This document shows, one piece after another, positions 7,029 through 15,500 of a DNA stretch of 17,247 nt. Position 1 is the stretch's first letter, and each line of letters opens with the position of its first letter. Made by a program: the position numbers and the translations under genes. The stretch comes from Candidatus Poseidoniaceae archaeon (lineage in GTDB: Archaea; Thermoplasmatota; Poseidoniia; Poseidoniales; Poseidoniaceae). The notes beneath the pieces were generated by a model, which saw nothing but the letters and a program-made list of their open reading frames with translations, was not told the origin of the DNA and did no database searches. The stretch spans positions 1 to 17,247 of the forward strand of contig JAKMGM010000012.1 of the NCBI GenBank assembly GCA_022424925.1, given 5' to 3'.

Positions 7029-8225
7029 ATGGGTCAGGTCACGGCAAGCGCACCAGGGAAGTGTATCTTGTTCGGAGAACACGCCGTGGTCTACGGTGAG
7101 CCGGCAGTAGCGGTCGCTATTGAACAGAGAATCTCGGTGACACTCGCTCTACTGGAGTCCAGTGAGAGTCCATGGAAGATTGATGGAATACACTTCAACG
7201 CTCGAAAGCACCCGCATGTCCAAGCATTGCGCAACAGAATGTGGCAATCATCGCAAGGTGCTCCAAACCTTTCTATTCAAATCCACGGCGATATACCTCC
7301 GGCCTCTGGGCTGGGATCATCTGCAGCATTGTCCGTTGCGGCTGGCGCTGCGTTACGGTGCGCCCGTGGACGATGGTATTCCGAGCCCGGAGACATACAA
7401 AACCCTGAAACATGGGCAGAGGGCTACGCTCATTCGCTCGAACATGCAGAGATCTACACCCTAGATAGAAAAGAAGTCCTTGCCCATCGCTTAAACGCCT
7501 CTCCCAATCATTACCTCAGCGGCGAAGAAACCGTTTCAGAAGATGAATGTGCACTTCTCGGTCATGCTGTTGAAGCAGTCGCACAGAAGGGCAGAGCCTC
7601 GCCAATGGATGCTTCGACATGTGCACACGGGGGTGTTGTTCTTCTAAGCGATCAACTTGAATCTGATTTTGATTTTCTCTACACGAGAACACTGGCAATG
7701 GATGATGGAGAACGTACATGGCACCTCCATTCCATCGACTTACCTGAAGCGTCGAAGGAGGTCTTCTTGGTGATTGGAAACACTGGAGTGTATGCCCCGA
7801 CATCGCAGCAAGTGGCCAAAGTTGCATCTGCAATCAAGGCAAATCCAGAACGAATCAAAGAAATTGAAACGATTGGGCTCATTGCAAGGCGAGGAATACA
7901 GCACCTCAAGAACGGCGATTACGAAGCGGTTGGAAGAGCAATGTCCGAAAATCAAATCATGCTCCAGGGGCTTGGAGTATCGTGTCCTGAACTTGAGAAT
8001 TTGATTCGTGCCGCAGCGCCGACATCGCTCGGTGCCAAACTCACCGGTGCAGGAGGAGGAGGTTGTATGGTTGCGCTGACTCGAAATCCCAAGCAAACAA
8101 GCGAAGCAATTGAATTAGCGGGTGGACGAACGCTCATTTCCAAATTCGGCAACTCCGGCTTATCGATTGAAAAATGCGAAAACATGCCATTATGGTCGAG
8201 TGAACGGTCAATGCCACCTCAGTGA
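7029..8225 (+). CDS. mvk: Mevalonate kinase (GHMP kinase family)
   Basis: Cytoplasmic ATP-dependent kinase making 5-phosphomevalonate, the first committed phosphorylation towards the isoprenoid chains of archaeal lipids. The ATG at 7029 starts MGQVTASAPGKCILFGEHAVVYG, the usual start of the family, giving 398 residues. GHMP motif 1 is PGKCILFGEHAVVYG (9-23), and motif 2 is PPASGLGSSAALS (90-102). The catalytic Asp is in GRASPMDAS (Asp194). Motif 3 is KLTGAGGGGCMVAL near residue 340-350. Archaeal mevalonate kinases are usually about 310-330 residues. The excess lies mostly between motif 2 and the catalytic Asp (about 111-185), a charged stretch without a recognised domain. Phosphomevalonate and galactokinase relatives are alternatives, but the ASPMD and EHAVVYG wording favours mevalonate kinase. 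The next gene, tbp, has its own promoter 41 bp after this stop. Confidence 0.92.
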   Translation: MGQVTASAPGKCILFGEHAVVYGEPAVAVAIEQRISVTLALLESSESPWKIDGIHFNARKHPHVQALRNRMWQSSQGAPNLSIQIHGDIPPASGLGSSAALSVAAGAALRCARGRWYSEPGDIQNPETWAEGYAHSLEHAEIYTLDRKEVLAHRLNASPNHYLSGEETVSEDECALLGHAVEAVAQKGRASPMDASTCAHGGVVLLSDQLESDFDFLYTRTLAMDDGERTWHLHSIDLPEASKEVFLVIGNTGVYAPTSQQVAKVASAIKANPERIKEIETIGLIARRGIQHLKNGDYEAVGRAMSENQIMLQGLGVSCPELENLIRAAAPTSLGAKLTGAGGGGCMVALTRNPKQTSEAIELAGGRTLISKFGNSGLSIEKCENMPLWSSERSMPPQ

Positions 8226-8265
8226 CCCTTTTGACCTCTGATTTACCGCTAAGGCGCCTGCCTTC

Positions 8266-8275
8266 TTTTTATATA
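8266..8275 (+). promoter_or_regulatory. TATA box of tbp
   Basis: TTTTTATATA, preceded by C, matches the archaeal TATA consensus. Its centre is ~26 bases before the ATG at 8297, which puts the expected transcription start at or beside the start codon. The mRNA would then be leaderless, consistent with no Shine-Dalgarno site there. A second AT-rich element, TTATATAT at 8280-8287, lies between the box and the ATG. Confidence 0.7.
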
Positions 8276-8296
8276 GTCGTTATATATGGGACAAGT

Positions 8297-8911
8297 ATGA
8301 CAACCGATGAAGAACGTCTAACTGTAGTGAATGTTGTAGCGAGCACCCGTGTCGCTGAAGAACTCGATTTGCCGGATATTGCAATCCAGCTGAACTGTGA
8401 ATACGAGCCAGAACAATTCCCTGGTGTCGTTTACCGAGTAACAGACCCGAAACTGGCCATTCTTATGTTCCGCTCAGGCCGTGCAGTGTGCACCGGTGGC
8501 AAGGACGAAGCAAACATCGAAACAGGAATCGAGAGAATGATTGCTGACCTGCGGAATGCTGGAATTGAGACATGGGATCTCGACCAAGTCGAAATCGAAG
8601 TACAAAACATGGTTGCTACCTACGCCCTCCACTACCCCGAAGACTACGACGGAAACGACAAGTTCACTAACGAACCTCTCGCCGGTGTACCACGAAAACT
8701 CAACTTGAACAACCTCACATTCCACCTTCCTTTCGACAAGGTGGAATACGAACCAGAGCAATTCCCCGGACTCATTTACCGACTCGATTACCCCAAGGTT
8801 GTCTGTCTCATTTTCGGCAGCGGCAAAATGGTGATTACAGGAGCACGGCACAAGGATGAAATCCTTGAAGCAGTCGAAATCATCAAGGATGAACTCGCTG
8901 ACCTTCTCTAA
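8297..8911 (+). CDS. tbp: TATA-box-binding protein (archaeal TBP)
   Basis: General transcription factor that binds and bends promoter TATA elements and recruits TFB and RNA polymerase. It has 204 residues. The two TBP repeats are plain: VVNVVAS...YEPEQFPGVVYR...FRSGRAVCTGGK (about 10-69) and VQNMVAT...YEPEQFPGLIYR...FGSGKMVITGARH (about 102-185). All four DNA-intercalating Phe positions are present: Phe41, Phe58, Phe156 and Phe173. Repeat 2 has an extra ~20 residues (about 112-133, rich in Tyr, Asp and Asn) between its first strand and first helix, making it longer than the usual ~180-190. A GTG at 8222 overlapping the mvk stop is open in frame. It is rejected because the TATA box lies inside that extension and the added residues match nothing in the family. 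Confidence 0.97.
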   Translation: MTTDEERLTVVNVVASTRVAEELDLPDIAIQLNCEYEPEQFPGVVYRVTDPKLAILMFRSGRAVCTGGKDEANIETGIERMIADLRNAGIETWDLDQVEIEVQNMVATYALHYPEDYDGNDKFTNEPLAGVPRKLNLNNLTFHLPFDKVEYEPEQFPGLIYRLDYPKVVCLIFGSGKMVITGARHKDEILEAVEIIKDELADLL

Positions 8912-8961
8912 TCGTAGGAAACAAGAGAAGCGTTGATGGTCTATTGGGACTGTGGCCCAAC

Positions 8962-11900
8962 ATGGGCAAACACCCGCTCCGCATGTCATCTCCATTGATG
9001 CTCGTGCTGTTGCTGGTGCTCGCATCCAGCCAACCACTCCTCTCATCGCAACTTCCCGACCAATCTCCAGTGATGCATTCATCGTCTGAAGACCCGGGCG
9101 TCAATGATGTACCAGTTTGGAGAGTCGGCGACAAATGGGTGTATTCCGGAACGTTTGATCCAACCAAACTGGTCACAGACTCGGGAGTTCAAGCCACTGT
9201 TGGAGAAATCTATGGCGACACAACCGCTGAGGTCATGGCGATTTCCGAACGCGCTGTCGACAACATGTCTGTACTCGCCTACACGTTGCGAACATCAGCG
9301 AATTTTGATAAATCTGGCGTATCGCTTGAAGGTTATACTGGAAATGTATACATCACTTTCGAGCAGACCGAATACCTTCGCGTCAGTGATTTGTCATCGA
9401 TGAGAAGTGATTTACAACTCTACATTCGATTTGTACCGTTCGGTTTGTCAAGCCTCGCACAGATTCTCGGCGACATTACCATCACCACAACATACAGTCC
9501 AGTGAATGAAGTGTATGATTTCCCCTTGCGTAAAAACGAACAGTGGACCACCTCGACCACGGCGTATACCGCATGGTCTGGTTCTAGCGACTACATCACG
9601 CCGTTCCCCGTACCTGTTAGCGATACCAACAGTACGACTTGGGAAGTGACAAGTGTGGGCAAACCGCGCAACAGTTACGGTCAAACGATTGCTTACGGAG
9701 GTTGCAATGCCTCGTATGAACTCTCATCCATCGACAGTGATGGCGAACCGAGTGGCTACCGTTGGTATTGTCCTGATGCACGAAATTATGCGTGGCTACA
9801 TACCGAAGATGATATTGGACTGATTATTGATTTTAGGCTTAAACAGTACATGCCGATTGAATCCACGGGTGTCGACCAGTACAACAATCCCGGTACGAGA
9901 GACGAATGCTTGGCTGTCGAATTGGAAAACGACATTACCGCTCTAAACACACCGGTTGGTGTTTGGGTCAATGCATCAGCAAACTGCTTCACAAGTATCG
10001 GTGGCATCCCACTTGAAATCCGCCATGAAACGGCAAACAGCGTGCAAGAGGTCACAACCGCTTCAAACGGAAGTGCGTTTGTAACCATCAATGCGGGCGA
10101 AAAAGAAGATGCATCTGATTCGGCACTCGACTGGGCAAGCCATGGCATCGTTGCGAGTGTTCAATCATCAGCTGAGGCAGCCTACGGAACTGCTGTTGGA
10201 GTATCAACACTCACGCTCGACGAATATCTGGTCGGGCTTGACTTAATCGCAAGTGATGATTTTGCGAAAATTCTTCGAAACAGAAGTGGTGTACTTACCG
10301 AATTAAACTCGCTTTCAGGGTGGAACATTCTCCCCAACGATACACTCTTGATTGAAGTGGCCGTTCAAAACCGAGGCATAACATCCAGTGCGCCGACGTC
10401 AATGAGCATCAATCGCCCTGACGGACAGACTTCCTCCCATCCCCTCCCTTCACTCGCAACCTATGACGCACACAAAGTAAATTTCACGTGGACGGTTCCA
10501 AGTGACCAAGTAATCGGCGGCGTTCCAGTCTCATGGCATGCTGACCCAGATGGCGTTAATTCAGCAGACGCAAATCCGTTTAATGATGAGGCTCTCATCA
10601 TGTTGTTTGTTGGACGGTTACCCACTCCGGTAGTCGCACAAACTGTTTCGAATACACTTGAACCAGTAATGCTCAATGCGAACGAAAGTTTTGATGAAGA
10701 TGGCGGTACTGTGACGTGCATCTTTGAGATTCCATTCGATGATGGAACGCGAACTTGGGCTCGCGAAAAAGTACCCTCACAATCATGTTTGACCGAATGG
10801 ACCTGGACGGATGACGGAGAATATCCTGTTGAAGTGACCGTCATTGATGAAGAAAAAGACGAACGGACTGCAATCATGAATGTCGTGATTACCAATCGAA
10901 ACCCTGAGATTCAAATTTTGAGTTCGAGAACCGAGGTGAAGGTAGAACACCCGATTACACTGTACGCCTTCGCAAACGATTCTGATTCAGAAGATGTATG
11001 GCCGGGGCTGGTGGATGTCCACTGGCCAGACACCCTGTGTAACGAAGGATACTACACCCGTGTCTGTACGACAACCGCCCCTACCGAAGGAAGTCACACC
11101 TTTACTGCCGTAGCCACGGACGATGACTATGCAACCACATCTACGACCATCGACATCCAATTCACGAATATTGCCCCGTACAGTGCTTCAATTGCGCTGC
11201 AGAAAAACAACCAATTTCTAGAAAGTGATGAACAACAAATCTGGCATTTAGATGAAGATGAAGATGTTATTGTGAAAGGGCAAGCGCTTGATTCGGTGGA
11301 TGATGTCGAAACGTTGACGCACACGTGGTGGCCAGACAATGAACAACCCTCGCTGATGTACACGTTCACTGGACGAACATCGACATTCCCCATGCATTGG
11401 GGCAACTCAGGCCTTCATACCGTTCGATTGGAAGTTCGAGACACGGATGGAGAAGCGAGCATGATTGAAGAGCGATGGATTAACATCAGAAATGTTCCAC
11501 CCGTAGTTCAACCTCTGGTTTCGTTGCTGCCTGTTGCAGAGGGACAAACGGTGACCATTGAAGGAAACTCTACCGACACGGCAAGCGACATTGCCTCGCT
11601 TGTCAAATGTTGGGACATCGACCCTGGGATAGACAGTGATGATCGAGGTGGAGCGGATGATGATTGTGACATCGTTGGCGATGTGTTGACGTATGCGTGG
11701 AACCGAAGCGGTTCCCACACCATCATCTATCACGTGACAGATGACGACGGAGCGCAGACGAGTGAAGTCCTTGTGGTCGAGGTCTTGAACATGCCACCAA
11801 TTGTACGGGTGCAAACAACAGATTGCATCGCCTATCAAGCATGCTACCTCAGCGCAGAACAGACCATCGACTCTCTCAACGATATTGGCGGACTCACGTT

Positions 11901-12543
11901 TGTTTGGGATTTAGACACCACGATTGACAGCAACGGCGACGGGATTAAAGACAATGACGCCGATGTAGTCGGCTCCTCTGTCAGCCATGTATTCCGCGAT
12001 TCGGGAACGGTTCAAATCAAAGCCATGGCATGGGACGAAAACCCAGAACGGCCCGGCCAATCAACGGTGACGATTAACGTCGCTCCGCCCGAACGTACAT
12101 CGATTGAGCAGGTGAGTGCAGCCTTCATTGGCGAAGATGCAAATGGCCTGGCACAACTCGGTTTGTTAGCCATGATTCTGATGCTGCTTGCGATGTTCAC
12201 TCGAAAGAGGAATGTCAAGCAATCAACTGACGGCTGGCAAGACCCAGAAAACGATACTGACGACTACACCAACAGAGCATTTGAAGCCCAAGCGCTCCTC
12301 GATCAAGTCGATTCACGACGACCATCCTCTCAGCCAAACACAATGTCGTTTATCCGTGTTGCAAACCAAGACCAAACTACAGGGCATGAAGCCTCGGCTC
12401 AATTGATTCAAGGAGAAATAGTACCAACATCTGTTGATAGTTCACCTCCGATACCTACCGGAGGTCTGCCTGAAGGCTGGACAGTTGAGCAGTGGTCGCA
12501 TTATGGTCATCAATACCTTGAAGCGCAATCACCAGAGCGGTAA
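8962..12543 (+). CDS. Large PKD-repeat surface protein A, single-pass with cytoplasmic GWTxEQW tail
   Basis: Predicted secreted, membrane-anchored protein of 1193 residues. A signal peptide (SSPLMLVLLLVLASS) is followed by an unrecognised N-terminal ectodomain opening with VPVWRVGDKWVY (50-61) and containing a Cys pair around GYRWYCPDARNYAW and then PGTR. A CARDB-like region (about 455-550; AVQNRG, FTWTVPS, NPFND) and about five PKD/Ig-like repeats follow (NANESFDEDGG near 572, then repeated WPD/DTDG/TDDDGA signatures). Repeat 4 has Cys883...Cys902 flanking an Asp-rich loop; repeat 5 has VWDLDTTIDSNGDGIKD. The membrane helix is ~1062-1081, then TRKRN, a ~110-residue cytoplasmic tail and the motif GWTVEQWSHYGHQYL near the end. 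It is a paralogue of the next gene. A TTG at 8944 is open in frame; ATG 8962 is preferred because it gives a cleaner signal peptide. Ligand and function are unknown; adhesion or envelope scaffolding is inference. Confidence 0.85.
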   Translation: MGKHPLRMSSPLMLVLLLVLASSQPLLSSQLPDQSPVMHSSSEDPGVNDVPVWRVGDKWVYSGTFDPTKLVTDSGVQATVGEIYGDTTAEVMAISERAVDNMSVLAYTLRTSANFDKSGVSLEGYTGNVYITFEQTEYLRVSDLSSMRSDLQLYIRFVPFGLSSLAQILGDITITTTYSPVNEVYDFPLRKNEQWTTSTTAYTAWSGSSDYITPFPVPVSDTNSTTWEVTSVGKPRNSYGQTIAYGGCNASYELSSIDSDGEPSGYRWYCPDARNYAWLHTEDDIGLIIDFRLKQYMPIESTGVDQYNNPGTRDECLAVELENDITALNTPVGVWVNASANCFTSIGGIPLEIRHETANSVQEVTTASNGSAFVTINAGEKEDASDSALDWASHGIVASVQSSAEAAYGTAVGVSTLTLDEYLVGLDLIASDDFAKILRNRSGVLTELNSLSGWNILPNDTLLIEVAVQNRGITSSAPTSMSINRPDGQTSSHPLPSLATYDAHKVNFTWTVPSDQVIGGVPVSWHADPDGVNSADANPFNDEALIMLFVGRLPTPVVAQTVSNTLEPVMLNANESFDEDGGTVTCIFEIPFDDGTRTWAREKVPSQSCLTEWTWTDDGEYPVEVTVIDEEKDERTAIMNVVITNRNPEIQILSSRTEVKVEHPITLYAFANDSDSEDVWPGLVDVHWPDTLCNEGYYTRVCTTTAPTEGSHTFTAVATDDDYATTSTTIDIQFTNIAPYSASIALQKNNQFLESDEQQIWHLDEDEDVIVKGQALDSVDDVETLTHTWWPDNEQPSLMYTFTGRTSTFPMHWGNSGLHTVRLEVRDTDGEASMIEERWINIRNVPPVVQPLVSLLPVAEGQTVTIEGNSTDTASDIASLVKCWDIDPGIDSDDRGGADDDCDIVGDVLTYAWNRSGSHTIIYHVTDDDGAQTSEVLVVEVLNMPPIVRVQTTDCIAYQACYLSAEQTIDSLNDIGGLTFVWDLDTTIDSNGDGIKDNDADVVGSSVSHVFRDSGTVQIKAMAWDENPERPGQSTVTINVAPPERTSIEQVSAAFIGEDANGLAQLGLLAMILMLLAMFTRKRNVKQSTDGWQDPENDTDDYTNRAFEAQALLDQVDSRRPSSQPNTMSFIRVANQDQTTGHEASAQLIQGEIVPTSVDSSPPIPTGGLPEGWTVEQWSHYGHQYLEAQSPER
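12463..12528 (+). other. C-terminal cytoplasmic motif of surface protein A (GLPxGWTxEQWxxYGxxYL)
   Basis: Encodes residues 1168-1189, GLPEGWTVEQW then SHYGHQYLEAQ. It aligns without gaps to the motif of protein B, although the two tails are otherwise low-complexity and dissimilar. Two Trp, two Tyr and an invariant Gly suggest a small helical docking element. Confidence 0.75.
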
Positions 12544-12590
12544 ACTACGAAACACACGCAAATCAAGTCTTCAAGTATGAGAACGCTTTC

Positions 12591-12594
12591 GGAG
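12591..12594 (+). promoter_or_regulatory. Possible Shine-Dalgarno site for surface protein B
   Basis: GGAG is four bases before the ATG at 12599, closer than ideal. No clear TATA box is visible in the 55-bp gap after surface protein A, so the two genes may share a transcript. Confidence 0.3.
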
Positions 12595-12598
12595 TACT

Positions 12599-15500
12599 AT
12601 GAATCGCTTTGGCCCAGTGGTCTTTGCATTGATATTTCTTATGCTTGCCGCTCCACTTAGCGGCATGGTCTCATACCATACGAATGCACTTTCCGAACGC
12701 AATGTTCAGTCCGCTGAAGGTTGGAATAAGGAGATTGACGTCCCAACATGGAGAATTGGTGATGAGTGGGTCTATGAAACCAAATTTGATGTGGCTCAAT
12801 TGATTGCGCAAGCCAACGTTTCGGCATCCCTCAACACCCTCACGGGTGACACGACCTACACGGTCGAGGACATATTGTTCGTCACCCTTAACGGAACCCA
12901 GACACTCGTCTACAAACTGGTAATCGATGGAGACTTCACCTCAGGTAACAACGGTGCTACGCTTGAAGGGGTGACTGGAAGACTCAATATTGGCTATGAG
13001 GGCGAAGACCTCGTTCGTGTTCGCGACCTTGCCGTTGTGAACTCAGAGTTCACGCTTGATGTACGGTTTAGGCCATTCAATCTCGGCTTCCTTGAACAAG
13101 ACATCGGAGTAATCACCTTTGACACCTTTTATTCACCTGCGAAGGAGAAGTTCGATTTCCCTCTCCATACCGGCGACCAGTGGTACATGCCGTTTTACAG
13201 CGGCACGGGCGTAACAGGCAGTTCAGATTACTTCGATCCAACAGAATTCGACACAGAAAGTCCTGAGAACAACAGCTGGCAAATCACGGCAGAGGGCATA
13301 CCTACCGATGGGACTGAGAACATAGAATACACGGGTTGTGATGATTCTTTCAAGGTCAATGAATGGAACGAAACGGGCGTATCACAAGGCTACAACTGGT
13401 ACTGCCCAGCGGTACGCTACAACGCTTGGATGCGAGTGAGCAACGCAGCCGGATTCACCATAGACTGGTTGCTGAAGAGTTATTCACCTGCAGACTCATA
13501 CGGTGTTTCGGCAAGTTCGACTCCTGGAACACGAAACATCGAAGTCGATGTGGACCTCCAATTTTTGGCAACACTCCCAAATTCAGAACAAATGGTTACG
13601 GCGACCTACGCCACCTCACCCAGTGGTACACCTCAAGGCAACACGAACATGCAAATTCGATACGAATCAACAAACTTGTTGGCAAGCCCAACGACTGACG
13701 GCTCTGGAGTCATCAATTATCTGCTCGATATCTCAAACGGCACAGATACTACACCTTCGAGTGACGATTTTTCGAGTAACGGGCTTATCGTTTGGGACCC
13801 TGTCAACGATATTATCGGCGCAACGACAATTGTCATTGATTTGAATGTGGTCGCCATTGACTTGGTTGCACAATCCGATTCAATCATCGTGACACGCACG
13901 CGCGGAACTGATGTGGCGACATTGAACAAAGCCATTGGATATGGAGCGTTGCCCGGCGACACACTCTCCTTTTCGATTCCTGCACAAAACCGAGGCGTCT
14001 TGACTTCACCTGCTACGGAAATTGAAGTTACCACCCCCGACGGAGCCAGCATCCGTGAATCGGTACCGGCTATTCCATCCTATAGCGAGCAACGAATCAC
14101 GGTCAATTGGACCGTACCTGCTGATGCTGCGATAGGAAATCAATCGCTTTCGTTCACTGTCGACCCCGATGAGTTGGTAACGGAAGACGCAAACCGTTCA
14201 AACAACGATGCGTCTGTTGACATTTTCATCGGACGTGCACCGACAGCGTTGTTCACCTATGAAGAAGGCAAATACACGTTCGAAAACATCATCCTCAACG
14301 CATCAGCGAGTTTTGATGAGGACGGAGGAGATGTCGATTGCCGCTTCGAACTTGAATCAAAACCAGGCCTCATTGAAGTCCTTGAAGCACCTAATTGTGT
14401 AACACAATGGAACTGGAGTAACGATGGCGACTGGATGGTCAAAGTCATCGTCTTTGATGAAGAACTCGATGAAGATATCATTGAAATGAACGTAACCGTC
14501 CTCAACCGTGCACCTTACCTCAACCTCAGCATGCTCGAAAGTATCGAGGTGGAATCCCAAATCACACTCGACGCTACTGACAGCGGCGATATCGACAGTG
14601 TTTCGCCTTCAGGTCAACAAGTCAGCATCACGTGGCCGAATCTCAATTGCCAAGAAGGGCTTACGCAACCAACCTGCACCTTCACACCTATGGGTGAAGG
14701 GCCCGTTCTTATCACCGCTGTAGCAACAGACGATGATGGAGCGACAACAACCGTGAACAGCACACTGGATGTTCTCAATGTAGCGCCAACCCTCGCGTAC
14801 CCGGAACTCTATCTTGGCGGGATGAACATGACACCGAACAGCGCAGGTGTTTGGGAATTGAATGAAGATGAGGTTGCATTGCTTCGAATAATAGGCGACG
14901 ATACGCTTTCTGACCGTGACGACCTCAACATTGAGTGGATTCCTTCAGACATCGTAGAGAACTGGAGTGAAGTGACCAAGGGGCCGTCATCGGCAGTCAC
15001 CCTTTCATGGCCGGAATCCGGCTTACACACGATTCAAGTTACTGCTTATGATGACGACGGCGCACAGTCAATGATTCGCACTGCCTTGGTGAACATTCTC
15101 AATGTACCACCTACGATTTCAGGCCTCGGTTCCAGCATTCCTATTTTCGAAGACGATAACGTCACGCTCAGCGTCGATGTCTTCGATACGGCGTCCGACA
15201 TGGACACACTGGAAGTGTGCTGGGATGCAGATGCGATGGTTGACAGCAACAGTGATGGAAACATGGTCAACGATTGTGAGATGCAAGGACTTGAAATGAC
15301 AATGTCATGGCCAACCCGTGGCATTCGCCAGATTACGGCAACTGTTACTGACGATGACGGAGCGAAAGCCCTCACTTCAGTGAATGTAAGTGTTCAAAAC
15401 CTCGCGCCTTCAGCAGCCATCACGAATTCATCAAACGTGTTTGAACTCATGGAAGGGGACAACATCACCCTTTCTGGAATCACTTCTCGTGAAACTGCTA

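Noticed and set aside
6919..7110. Small 63-residue open frame starting in the intergenic region
   Set aside because: It overlaps the conserved start of mevalonate kinase in another frame and resembles no known small protein.
8222..8296. In-frame GTG start of tbp overlapping the mvk stop
   Set aside because: The extra 25 residues match nothing in TBP, and the promoter TATA box lies within them.
8944..8961. TTG start six codons upstream for surface protein A
   Set aside because: ATG 8962 gives a normal signal peptide with a basic N-region; no ribosome site supports the TTG.
10675..11800. Recurring GATGATGG-type DNA repeats
   Set aside because: They encode the D-D-D-G signatures of PKD repeats and diverge at third positions; not a nucleotide-level repeat or CRISPR.
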